DNA of 33,452 nucleotides, from NCBI GenBank assembly GCA_017412625.1, contig JAFPWZ010000038.1:1-33452 (forward strand), in the 5' to 3' direction. The position numbers and the translations under genes are program-made. Shown in pieces: positions 25,735 to 32,973 of the stretch. The stretch is from Methanomicrobium sp. (GTDB lineage Archaea > Halobacteriota > Methanomicrobia > Methanomicrobiales > Methanomicrobiaceae). The notes below the pieces were generated by a model that had not been told where the DNA came from, made no database searches, and worked only from the letters and a program-made list of their open reading frames with translations. The number at the start of each line of letters is the position of its first letter. Positions within the stretch are counted from its first letter, which is position 1.

Positions 25735-25824
25735 TTCTCATCTTCGGATTATTTGATTAATCAGTATTTACAGAGGATCTAGAGAGAAATTACATCGGAC
25801 TTTCGGAGAATTTACGGAGGATCC

Positions 25825-25844
25825 GCAGGATTAAAGGAGTAACC
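25825..25844 (+). promoter_or_regulatory. strong ribosome binding site of the cysteine hydrolase gene
   Basis: AAAGGAG ends 6 nt before the ATG at 25845 and is the strongest SD in this part of the window. It fixes the start. The spacer upstream has related words TTTACAGAGGATC and TTTACGGAGGATC. Confidence 0.7.
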
Positions 25845-26351
25845 ATGGGAAGTATGGCACTTGTCGTAATCGACATTCAGAATGACATTACAAAGAATTA
25901 CAAAACGGTAATCGACGGCATTAACAGGGCGATTGATTGGGCTGTTTCAAAAGGTATGCACGTTGTCTATATCAGGCACAATAACCTCTCGGCGAGAACG
26001 CGGACTTTCAAGCCCGGCACCCGCGGCGAAGAACTTGTTCCCGAGCTTAAGGTGGTCTCGGAGAATATCTTCGTGAAATCAAAGGCGAATGCGCTCACCA
26101 GCGAGGCTTTTGCGGCATTCGTCGCGGACAACGGGATTGACGAGTTCTATGTCGCCGGCGCCGACGCCACGGGATGCGTAAAATCGACCTGCTTTAACAT
26201 GTCGAAATCGGGGTATAAGGTACACGTGATTGCAGACTGCGTCACAAGTTACGACCTGAAAAAACTTGATGAGATGTTTGCCTACTACGCCGCGAAGGGC
26301 TGTGAGGTAAAGCAGTTGGCGGATTATATCGACGGCGCGGTCGATTCCTGA
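25845..26351 (+). CDS. isochorismatase-family cysteine hydrolase
   Basis: A 168-residue protein of the isochorismatase/nicotinamidase fold. The expected triad is present: Asp10 in VVIDIQND, Lys78 in FVKSKANALTS, and Cys111 in GADATGCVKST. Members hydrolyse amides such as nicotinamide or carbamoyl compounds. The short length and the lack of an obvious nicotinamidase metal site leave the substrate open. It stands between cobN and an ABC exporter, 33 nt before the latter, so co-transcription is likely. Confidence 0.9.
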   Translation: MGSMALVVIDIQNDITKNYKTVIDGINRAIDWAVSKGMHVVYIRHNNLSARTRTFKPGTRGEELVPELKVVSENIFVKSKANALTSEAFAAFVADNGIDEFYVAGADATGCVKSTCFNMSKSGYKVHVIADCVTSYDLKKLDEMFAYYAAKGCEVKQLADYIDGAVDS

Positions 26352-26384
26352 AGAAAGTAATCGAATTTATGGTATGGATGTATA

Positions 26385-27350
26385 ATGGACGGAATAGTAA
26401 CGGATTCACTCACTAAGAACTACGGCAGTCTCTGTGCCGTGGACGGTCTCACTCTGAAGGCGGAGAATGAGATCTACGGTCTTTTGGGGCCGAACGGTTC
26501 GGGAAAGACAACTACGGTGCGGATGCTGACCACGCTTCTCAGCGCGACTTCGGGGTCGGCCGAGGTCTGCGGATACGATATCGCGAAGGAAAAGTCGCAG
26601 GTGCGCAGCTGTATCAGCTATGTGCCGCAGGATATGGCTGTGGACATAAGGCTCACGGGGCGGGAGAATGTCGATCTCTTCGCCAAGCTCTACGGCATTA
26701 GGGACAAGGCGGAGAGAAAACGGATTGTCGCGGATGCCCTTGAAGTCGTCAACCTCACCGACCGCGCCGATTCCATGACAAAGACCTATTCGGGAGGCAT
26801 GAAACGGCGTCTTGAGCTCGCTCAGGCTCTGGTTCACCAGCCGAGAGTTCTCTTCCTTGACGAGCCGACAATCGGGCTTGATGTTGCGTCCAGAAGAACA
26901 ATCTGGGAGCATATTACCAAGCTTAAGAAGTCGGGAATGACGATTCTGGTCACGACTCATCAGATGGAGGAGGCAGAACGCTACTGCAATAAGGTGGGGA
27001 TTATCCGCCGCGGAAAGCTGATAAAGGAGGGTGCACCCGCGTTTCTGAAAGCCGATCTTAAGAAGGACATAATCACGGTCAAGTCGGACGGCAACCTGCC
27101 GAAGTCGCTGCCCGGGGGTGTGACCTTTATCGAGGTAAACGAGTCGGGTTATATCTTCTCGGCAGACAAGGGAAGCAATATTCTGCCGGAGCTTACCGCC
27201 GCATTCGAGGCGGAGAAGTCGCATGTCATATATTCCTCGATTCGCGAGCCGAATCTCGAAGATGTCTATATGCAGTCCTGCGGTGATGAACGCGGCGACA
27301 ATATCCCGTTTGACGACAGGCAGTTTCGAAATCTCATGACGAGGCGGTAA
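26385..27350 (+). CDS. ABC-2 type exporter ATPase (DrrA-like)
   Basis: A 321-residue exporter ATPase. Walker A GPNGSGKTT is at 35-43, signature YSGGMKRRLELAQAL and Walker B VLFLDEPTIGLD. A C-terminal domain of about 100 residues, typical of DrrA/daunorubicin-resistance ATPases, ends in LEDVYMQSCG. It forms an exporter with the permease encoded 2 nt downstream. The substrate is unknown. Confidence 0.93.
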   Translation: MDGIVTDSLTKNYGSLCAVDGLTLKAENEIYGLLGPNGSGKTTTVRMLTTLLSATSGSAEVCGYDIAKEKSQVRSCISYVPQDMAVDIRLTGRENVDLFAKLYGIRDKAERKRIVADALEVVNLTDRADSMTKTYSGGMKRRLELAQALVHQPRVLFLDEPTIGLDVASRRTIWEHITKLKKSGMTILVTTHQMEEAERYCNKVGIIRRGKLIKEGAPAFLKADLKKDIITVKSDGNLPKSLPGGVTFIEVNESGYIFSADKGSNILPELTAAFEAEKSHVIYSSIREPNLEDVYMQSCGDERGDNIPFDDRQFRNLMTRR

Positions 27351-27352
27351 GT

Positions 27353-28081
27353 ATGTATCGGGTATTCTATTATGCGCAGCGCGATCTTCTCCGCTGGATA
27401 AGAGCGCCTCTGAACGTGGTGTCCACTCTTGCAATGCCTGCCGCATGGCTCATCTTCGTGGGTCTTGCGTTGCCGACGAGGTTCACGGACAACTATCTGG
27501 ATTTCATCACGCCCGGCATTCTGGTGCTTACCATGCTCTCGGCAGGTCTTTCGGGAGGCTCGAGTCTGATGTTCGATAAGATTCTCGGATATCTGAACAA
27601 GTTCCTTGCAATGCCGTCGCCCCGCGAGAGCATTCTGTTCGGAAAGATCCTCTTCATCACGTCCCGCGGTCTGATTCAGACGACGATTATTCTTCTGATT
27701 GCGATACTCATCGGCGCCACAATCCTGCCGATATATGTCTATCCGCTGACTTATCTGATACTCTTCCTCTTCGGCATTCTCATATCGTCGTTCGGAACCA
27801 CGATTGCGCTTTACATCGGGGAGCACGACACGTATGCGGCGGTATCCACGTTTATCTCGATGCCGCTCTTCTTTACCTCGAGTGCCCTCATGCCGTATTC
27901 GCAGATGCCCGACTGGCTGAATATCTGCGCACACTTAAATCCGATAAGTTATGCCATCGATGCCGTGCGCTCGGTCGGCGCCGGCACATTCCCCTTATTC
28001 GAGATGATCTTTCTCATATCGGCTTCGCTTGTCATGGTTCTGATAAGCGTGGTCATCTTCAGAAGGATAACGGTAAGATAA
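27353..28081 (+). CDS. ABC-2 type exporter permease
   Basis: A 242-residue membrane protein of the ABC-2 family with about six hydrophobic segments. The conserved region LNKFLAMPSPRESILFGKIL and the C-terminal LNICAHLNPISYAIDAVRS match DrrB-type permeases. It starts 2 nt after the ATPase stop and is its partner. No regulator is adjacent. Confidence 0.92.
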   Translation: MYRVFYYAQRDLLRWIRAPLNVVSTLAMPAAWLIFVGLALPTRFTDNYLDFITPGILVLTMLSAGLSGGSSLMFDKILGYLNKFLAMPSPRESILFGKILFITSRGLIQTTIILLIAILIGATILPIYVYPLTYLILFLFGILISSFGTTIALYIGEHDTYAAVSTFISMPLFFTSSALMPYSQMPDWLNICAHLNPISYAIDAVRSVGAGTFPLFEMIFLISASLVMVLISVVIFRRITVR

Positions 28082-28173
28082 ATTCAAAAAAAGTTATGAT
28101 TAAATTATAATAATTCTATATTTTAACAGACAAAGTCCGGGGTTAAAGGTAATACCGTGCATACGGTGATACC

Positions 28174-28273
28174 TTCGGGTGACAACTTTGAGTGACAAAT
28201 TCGTCTGATATATTTGAGTGATATATTAGGGTGATAAATTCGGTTGTCACACCGGTGAAATTCGGGTGATATT
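28174..28273. repeat. degenerate 13-bp tandem array upstream of the binding-protein gene
   Basis: Eight units with consensus near TTCGGGTGATAAA run up to the start codon: 14, 12, 13, 13, 13, 13, 9 and 13 nt long. The last unit, TTCGGGTGATATT (28261-28273), supplies GGTGA as the ribosome binding site for the ATG at 28277. Confidence 0.85.
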
Positions 28274-28276
28274 AAT

Positions 28277-29335
28277 ATGAGCGATAACGATTCATTTGCA
28301 AAAAAATCGAGAGTTAACGGATTGATTACTCTCCTGTTCGCCGCTTTACTGATTACCGGAGCGGCAATGTTTGCGGGGTGCACGGCTGCGCCTGCCGATA
28401 ACAAAAGTATCACGATTATGCAGTCGGACGGCACTTTAGTGACTCTGCCGCATACCGCCGAGAGAATTATCATCTTAAGTTCGAATGCGGGCGAGATGCT
28501 TCAGATTCTCGGTGCTTCGGATAAGGTGGTCGGCGCTTCGCAGAGTATCATTGACAACGAATATCTGGGACCTCTGATTCCGAATGCGGTGAGCACGGGC
28601 AAGTGGAATGTGCCGGATTTGGAGACTCTTATTACGCTGTCCCCCGATGTCGTCATAGCATACTCAAGTTCGAAACCGAACAATGCAGATGCGATAAAAG
28701 CGGCAAACATCCCCATAGTCTATATCGACTGCTACAAGCCGACGACAATGTGTCAGGACGTAAGAGAGCTCGGTAAGCTTGTCGGCAATACCGAAGGAGC
28801 CGAAGAGTTCTGCAGTTACTATGAGAATGTCATGAACACGCTTTCTTCGCGTATAAGCAATATCTCGTCGGAGCACCCGCGTGTCTTCTGTGAGGGCTAT
28901 ACGGATTATTCGGCTCAGGGAAAGGGATCGGGAATGGATCTGCTCCTGGATATCGTCGACGGCGTTAATATAATGGAAGCCGAGGATACGTCTTCGGCGG
29001 CGAAGGTCTCTCCCGAGTGGATTATAGATCAGGATCCGTATGTCTACATCAAGGTGGCGACGCATGAAAAGATGGGTAATGCCGCCGGAATATACAATGA
29101 CGTAGTGTCCAGAACGGGATTTTCGGGCCTGCAGTCGGTGAAAGATGGCAGGTTTTGGCTGATTGATTCGGGTATCACCTACGGTCCGAGATGCTTTGCC
29201 GGCGCTGCTTCGTTTGCCAAGATGCTCTATCCCGACGAGTTCAAAGATCTCTCGGTTGAGGAGATGCTCAAGGATTACAATAAACGCTACTCGCTGAACC
29301 TGCCGGTTGAGGATACGGTATATCCGAAGTTCTGA
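28277..29335 (+). CDS. ABC transporter substrate-binding lipoprotein (FepB/BtuF type)
   Basis: A 352-residue secreted binding protein. A hydrophobic signal at residues 15-33 leads to a lipobox ending AGC with Cys35 as lipid anchor. The mature part has the class III binding-protein pattern: TLPHTAERIIILSSNAGEMLQILGA, then LETLITLSPDVVIAY and a C-terminal MLYPDEF. These proteins capture metal chelates, haem or corrinoids. No importer permease follows it; the FecCD permease and ATPase at 17459-19404 are the nearest partners, on the other side of cobN. Confidence 0.9.
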   Translation: MSDNDSFAKKSRVNGLITLLFAALLITGAAMFAGCTAAPADNKSITIMQSDGTLVTLPHTAERIIILSSNAGEMLQILGASDKVVGASQSIIDNEYLGPLIPNAVSTGKWNVPDLETLITLSPDVVIAYSSSKPNNADAIKAANIPIVYIDCYKPTTMCQDVRELGKLVGNTEGAEEFCSYYENVMNTLSSRISNISSEHPRVFCEGYTDYSAQGKGSGMDLLLDIVDGVNIMEAEDTSSAAKVSPEWIIDQDPYVYIKVATHEKMGNAAGIYNDVVSRTGFSGLQSVKDGRFWLIDSGITYGPRCFAGAASFAKMLYPDEFKDLSVEEMLKDYNKRYSLNLPVEDTVYPKF

Positions 29336-29384
29336 TCTTTACGGGTGTGCGGCTGTGCGGCAGGTTCTTTAGATTGTACAGATG

Positions 29385-29403
29385 TCACATGATATTCATG
29401 TGA
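29385..29403. other. perfect 8-bp palindrome after the binding-protein gene
   Basis: TCACATGATATTCATGTGA has two perfect 8-bp arms around TAT. It starts about 50 nt after the lipoprotein stop. No T-run follows, so it may be an operator or an RNA-end hairpin. Confidence 0.5.
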
Positions 29404-29619
29404 TGTTGCATGATGTTGTTTAGGACTTTAAAGTGATGTTTTTCGGTGAGGAAATTATTTTCATCGAATCACAATGTTATTTTATATTTATTTCACAAAA
29501 TATTTTTTTTATGTTACCTCCACCAAAAATGTTCAAAAATTACCTGTGTCAGTGAAATATTTTTGACAAACGAGATGGTAAAGTATATTATACATTGGTT
29601 TAATACATATAAAGTAATC

Positions 29620-29636
29620 CATGCTAACAGTTATAC
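29620..29636 (+). promoter_or_regulatory. 17-nt pilin upstream motif, copy 1
   Basis: CATGCTAACAGTTATAC, 103 nt before the first pilin ATG. It contains the palindrome TAAC-A-GTTA. A near-identical copy at 32861-32877 stands 96 nt before the last pilin gene. Confidence 0.6.
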
Positions 29637-29739
29637 ACAGTATTGTAGTATCGTTTTTTGACTCGGGGCTATCAAAAAAAGTGTGTGGATTTTACCCTGA
29701 GTTGTCGGGATTAGTGTGGAGAGTGGGGATTTTTCAGTA

Positions 29740-30510
29740 ATGATAAAGAATAACCGTAGGACTGAGGCAGTATCTCCCGTGGTTGGAGTAATGCTTATGT
29801 TAGTGGTGACCGTCATAATAGCCGCCGTTGTGAGCGCCTATGCGGGAGGTATGATTATCACCGGTAACCAGAAAGCACCGACGGGTTCTTTTAACTGTAA
29901 AATCACCAACGGCGGCTCATGGGATAACAGTGGATTTGTACTGACTGTTTATTCAGTCAGTGAACCGATTCAGACAAAGGATGTCAAGTTGTCCACATCG
30001 TGGGTAACTTCAGACAAAGAAAGCGATAAAGCCGAAACGAGAATCGGTGACACTGTAGTAACAATCGGTCTTCAGCATGACCCCCGCGGGAGCGGTAATT
30101 TCCCGAAAGACTGGAACTGTGAAATTGATCATTACGGCGTTGTGAAAAACATGCATGCTCCGTTGGGATACGGACCCGGAGTGCAGAATACCGCTGCTGA
30201 CTTTACCAAAGCGACAATTCTGGAACAGTGTTTCGGGAACTACATGCTGACTTCGGGAACTACACTTTACGCCAGACCTTGCGGCTACAACAGTAGCGGC
30301 GGTTACGGAGTATCTTCCGATAAGCGTTATATATACACTGCAGGTTCAAAGTATACCGAGGAGTTCATGAGCGGGAAAAAGAAGGATGAGATGTCCGGTA
30401 TTCTCGGTACCAAATGGTATAATTTGAGACCCGGCGATATTGTAAACGTAAAACTGACGCATACGCCGACCGGTTCCGTACTGTTCGAAAAAGATGTAGT
30501 TGTGGAATAA
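29740..30510 (+). CDS. archaeal pilin-like secreted protein, type A (copy 1)
   Basis: From ATG 29740 the protein has 256 residues; a GTG at 29716 would add 8 residues before the charged N-tip. A short basic tip (KNNRR) and EAVSPVVGVMLMLVV at 9-23, running into a hydrophobic helix to about residue 34, match the archaeal type IV pilin N-terminal family (PF07790, formerly DUF1628). The rest is beta-rich: GSFNCK, SVSEPIQTKDVKLSTSW, PLGYGPG, and the C-terminal LRPGDIVNVKLTHTPTGS. Cys in FNCK and in the NCEIDHY segment recur in the other A proteins. Probably a surface filament subunit or secreted pseudopilin. Confidence 0.85.
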   Translation: MIKNNRRTEAVSPVVGVMLMLVVTVIIAAVVSAYAGGMIITGNQKAPTGSFNCKITNGGSWDNSGFVLTVYSVSEPIQTKDVKLSTSWVTSDKESDKAETRIGDTVVTIGLQHDPRGSGNFPKDWNCEIDHYGVVKNMHAPLGYGPGVQNTAADFTKATILEQCFGNYMLTSGTTLYARPCGYNSSGGYGVSSDKRYIYTAGSKYTEEFMSGKKKDEMSGILGTKWYNLRPGDIVNVKLTHTPTGSVLFEKDVVVE

Positions 30511-30605
30511 TCAGAAATATAAAAAATAAAACAGCCAAAATAAAACAAATCGTCAAAAAAGCATCTGAAAAAGTCAAAAATCAGTAAAATTCCTTAAAAA
30601 GAAAA

Positions 30606-30610
30606 AAAGG
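30606..30610 (+). promoter_or_regulatory. ribosome binding site of pilin B1
   Basis: AAGGT, 7 nt before ATG 30618. The gap from A1 (107 nt) is A-rich with repeated GTCAAAAA-like words and no terminator hairpin, so A1 and B1 may share a transcript. Confidence 0.5.
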
Positions 30611-30617
30611 TAAATGC

Positions 30618-31172
30618 ATGAAAGGTTGCAGAATAAAACTTGGAAATGAAGCGGTTTCGCCGGTTGTCGGCGTTATGCTCATGCTTGTGGTTACTATTAT
30701 GACCGCTGCAATGGTCAGCGGTTTTGCAGGCGGGCTTCCCGATACTTCACATAAATCATCCAGCATTGCACTGAAAGCAACTTACAGCCAGGCTAACGGT
30801 CTTACCCTTGTCAATATGGGCGGAGAACCCTTAGGCACTTCCGACATGGTTGTTATCACCAGACTCACCGATACTTTCGGTGATTCCGGGCATCTGACCT
30901 GGACAATTAATCCCTTTGACATTGTCAGCAAGCGCGGTCAGGATGCCGGAAGTGAATACGCATGGTACACGGAAGACGGTTCTTACGGACAACGCAGTTT
31001 TGCCGCAGGGGATGCGGCATATGTTGCACCGGAATACATGCAGAACGGTATGTCAGATTCCGATGAGTATTCGGTCAACAATGTCAACAATCTCGGCAAG
31101 GAATTCTGGGTTGAGCTGAGCGACAGTTCAGGAATGATCTTCGCAAAGACCAAAGCCGTAATTGCGAAGTAA
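30618..31172 (+). CDS. archaeal pilin-like secreted protein, type B (copy 1)
   Basis: A 184-residue protein with the same leader and helix as type A (EAVSPVVGVMLMLVVT from residue 11) but a different body. The body has ATYSQANGLTLVNMGGEPL, TDTFGDSGHLTWTI, an AAGDAAYV segment, and the end NNLGKEFWVELSDSSGM with FAKTKAVIAK. This matches the B protein at 32049 throughout. It is shorter than type A and lacks its Cys pair. Likely a second filament or pseudopilin subunit working with the A protein encoded just before. Confidence 0.85.
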   Translation: MKGCRIKLGNEAVSPVVGVMLMLVVTIMTAAMVSGFAGGLPDTSHKSSSIALKATYSQANGLTLVNMGGEPLGTSDMVVITRLTDTFGDSGHLTWTINPFDIVSKRGQDAGSEYAWYTEDGSYGQRSFAAGDAAYVAPEYMQNGMSDSDEYSVNNVNNLGKEFWVELSDSSGMIFAKTKAVIAK

Positions 31173-31209
31173 CCGGGCTTTAAGTCACGAATGCGGTTAC
31201 AGATGCGGT

Positions 31210-31225
31210 TGCCGTAAAAACGGCA
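31210..31225 (+). terminator. hairpin between pilin B1 and A2
   Basis: TGCCGT-AAAA-ACGGCA, a perfect 6-bp stem with a 4-nt loop, 38 nt after the B1 stop and followed by a T-rich stretch (ATTTGTTTTATT). It suggests the A1-B1 unit ends here and A2-B2 forms a new one. Confidence 0.5.
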
Positions 31226-31328
31226 GCCCGATTTGTTTTATTAAGTAAAAAACGATAATTTGAATTGTTTTGGATATCCGGGTAAATTAAAAGCGGTTGT
31301 TTAATTCTGCCCGTCATGTGGTGTTGTA

Positions 31329-32021
31329 ATGAATATATTCGGAATGAAAGACAGTATACAAAAAAGCAGTGAAGCAGTATCTCCTGTGGTCGGAGTAATG
31401 CTTATGCTGGTGGTGACCGTTATCATAGCCGGCATTGCCAGCGGTTTTGCGAGCGGATTTGTGTTGGGTTCTTCATATCCGCCGACAGGCACATTTAACT
31501 GTAAGGTTATCAACGGCGGCTCTTGGGAGAACAGTTTTTTTGAAATAGACGTTGTAACAGTCAGTGAGCCTGTTCCGACAAAGGACGTGAAGCTTACAGT
31601 TTCATGGATTGCTTCAGACGGAACCTCTGACAGTGTGACAACCCTCGGACCCGCGGATACGGCGAACGGGGAAGAACCGAACTGTCAGTACGGCAGTTAT
31701 AAGTACAATGTGCCGCTGGGCTACGGTCCCGATATTGATTATACCCCTTCGGAGGTATATACAACGCAGCAGGAATACGGAAACTATGCGCTTGTTGCCG
31801 GAAGAATACTTTACGCCTCGCCTAACGGTAAATCGGGTGAAGGTTACGGCATAAGCCCGGGTACGCGCTATGAATACTCGGACGCTACATCGGATCCGAT
31901 GCGTGCTGTCTTGGGTCCGGACTGGAATCATCTGAGATCCGGCGACAGGGTAAATGTGAGACTTACGCATATACCTACATCAACCATACTGTATGAGAAT
32001 GATGTCATAGTGGAGGGATAA
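31329..32021 (+). CDS. archaeal pilin-like secreted protein, type A (copy 2)
   Basis: A 230-residue paralogue of A1 (start 31329; Met6 at 31344 is possible). EAVSPVVGVMLMLVVT begins at residue 15. The body repeats the A pattern: GTFNCKVINGGSWENS, SEPVPTKDVKLTVSW, NCQYGSYKYNVPLGYGP, NYALVAGRILYASP and LRSGDRVNVRLTHIPTS. The Cys of FNCK and NCQY are conserved. It lacks the 17-nt upstream motif found before A1 and A3. B2 begins 27 nt after its stop, so the two form one operon. Confidence 0.85.
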   Translation: MNIFGMKDSIQKSSEAVSPVVGVMLMLVVTVIIAGIASGFASGFVLGSSYPPTGTFNCKVINGGSWENSFFEIDVVTVSEPVPTKDVKLTVSWIASDGTSDSVTTLGPADTANGEEPNCQYGSYKYNVPLGYGPDIDYTPSEVYTTQQEYGNYALVAGRILYASPNGKSGEGYGISPGTRYEYSDATSDPMRAVLGPDWNHLRSGDRVNVRLTHIPTSTILYENDVIVEG

Positions 32022-32036
32022 GGTCATGAAAACGGC

Positions 32037-32042
32037 AGAGGA
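32037..32042 (+). promoter_or_regulatory. ribosome binding site of pilin B2
   Basis: A GAGGAG-type sequence about 5 nt before ATG 32049, the clearest SD of the pilin genes. It supports translational coupling of B2 to A2. Confidence 0.55.
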
Positions 32043-32048
32043 GATAAA

Positions 32049-32639
32049 ATGAGCGTAATAAGAGGTAACGGATGTGAGGCGGTATCGCCGGTTGTCGGCG
32101 TCATGCTCATGCTCGTGGTTGTGCTCATCCTCGCCGCCGTTGTGACCAGCTTTGCCGGCGGAATGATGGATACAAGCCGCAAATTGGATAATGTGGGGAT
32201 AGATGCCACTTACAGCCAGACCGACGGTTTTACAGTCACCAATATGGGGGGAGTGCCTCTGGAAACCAAGGATATTGATATTATTATCCGACTCCCGGGT
32301 ACTTTCGGTGATTACGAGCACATGACATGGACTGTCGATCACGGAAAAATTACTTCCAAGCGTTTTTACGGAACCGCTAATTCGTATATGTCCGGAAACA
32401 CTAAAATTAATTTTAATGATTATGTCTGGCTCAAAAATAACGGTCAGGAGGGGGTATACGTCTTTGCGCCCGGAGATACCGCATATGTCAGGCGTCAGGA
32501 TATGCCCGCCGGGCTGAAAGATTATTACAATGCTTATTCCATTCAGAACCGAAACAATATCGGAAAGGAATTCATTGTGGAACTTGTCGATAAGAAGGGC
32601 AACATGCTCGCAACGACAAAGGCTATGATAGTCAAGTAA
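32049..32639 (+). CDS. archaeal pilin-like secreted protein, type B (copy 2)
   Basis: A 196-residue paralogue of B1. EAVSPVVGVMLMLVV starts at residue 10, then DATYSQTDGFTVTNMGGVPL, LPGTFGDYEHMTWTV, FAPGDTAYVRRQDM and NNIGKEFIVELVDKKGN ending TTKAMIVK. A central segment (about residues 106-136) is longer than in B1. An unpaired Cys sits just before the EAVSP motif, in the part expected to be cleaved off. Co-transcribed with A2. Confidence 0.85.
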   Translation: MSVIRGNGCEAVSPVVGVMLMLVVVLILAAVVTSFAGGMMDTSRKLDNVGIDATYSQTDGFTVTNMGGVPLETKDIDIIIRLPGTFGDYEHMTWTVDHGKITSKRFYGTANSYMSGNTKINFNDYVWLKNNGQEGVYVFAPGDTAYVRRQDMPAGLKDYYNAYSIQNRNNIGKEFIVELVDKKGNMLATTKAMIVK

Positions 32640-32973
32640 TCCGGCGTTTTTCCGCTGAGGTCGGCAGTTGCCGATAAATCCCGCACATATTTTTCCGCAA
32701 AATCTTTTTCATAGATTTCTTTTTTCCGACATTTTGTGACAAACCGCCGATTATGTATGACTTTTGCCTTTTATTTTCGCAGTTTGTACAATATATTTTA
32801 ATAATTATATTACTTATACAAATGTTTAACTATTATAAAAATATTAATTATAATTGTCCACATGTTAACTGTTATACGTATCATATTGGAACTGCTAATG
32901 ATACCGGGGGGTATGATCAGGGAAGTATGGGTTAATTTGCCCTCGGTTTTGTGGAGTTTGAGGGATTTATTTA
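32640..32973. promoter_or_regulatory. AT-rich upstream region of the third type A pilin gene
   Basis: 334 bp with no supported gene. It is very AT-rich at 32780-32860, with several TATA-like stretches, then carries the motif CATGTTAACTGTTATAC (32861-32877). Near the start codon, TGTGGAG and GGGATTT match the sequence just before A1. Confidence 0.55.
32861..32877 (+). promoter_or_regulatory. 17-nt pilin upstream motif, copy 2
   Basis: CATGTTAACTGTTATAC, 96 nt before the A3 ATG. It differs from copy 1 at two positions and keeps the palindrome TAAC-W-GTTA. Confidence 0.6.

Larger units (their letters stand above)
29336..29739. promoter_or_regulatory. AT-rich upstream region of the pilin array
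   Basis: About 400 bp with no supported gene. It holds a perfect palindrome at 29385-29403, TATTTCAC (29489-29496) and its inverse GTGAAATA (29552-29559), a TATA-like CATATAAAG near 29607-29615, and the motif CATGCTAACAGTTATAC (29620-29636), which recurs before the last pilin gene. Confidence 0.5.

Noticed and set aside
26406-27446. A 346-codon open frame on the minus strand across the ABC-2 exporter genes
   Set aside because: It lies opposite an ATPase with all Walker and signature motifs; the antisense translation is not protein-like.
29446-29661. A 71-codon plus-strand frame upstream of the first pilin gene
   Set aside because: Very AT-rich with codon use unlike the neighbours, and it lies where promoter elements for the pilin gene are found.
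32753-32935. A 60-codon plus-strand frame before the last pilin gene
   Set aside because: AT-rich promoter DNA; it contains the shared 17-nt motif and has no protein-like features.
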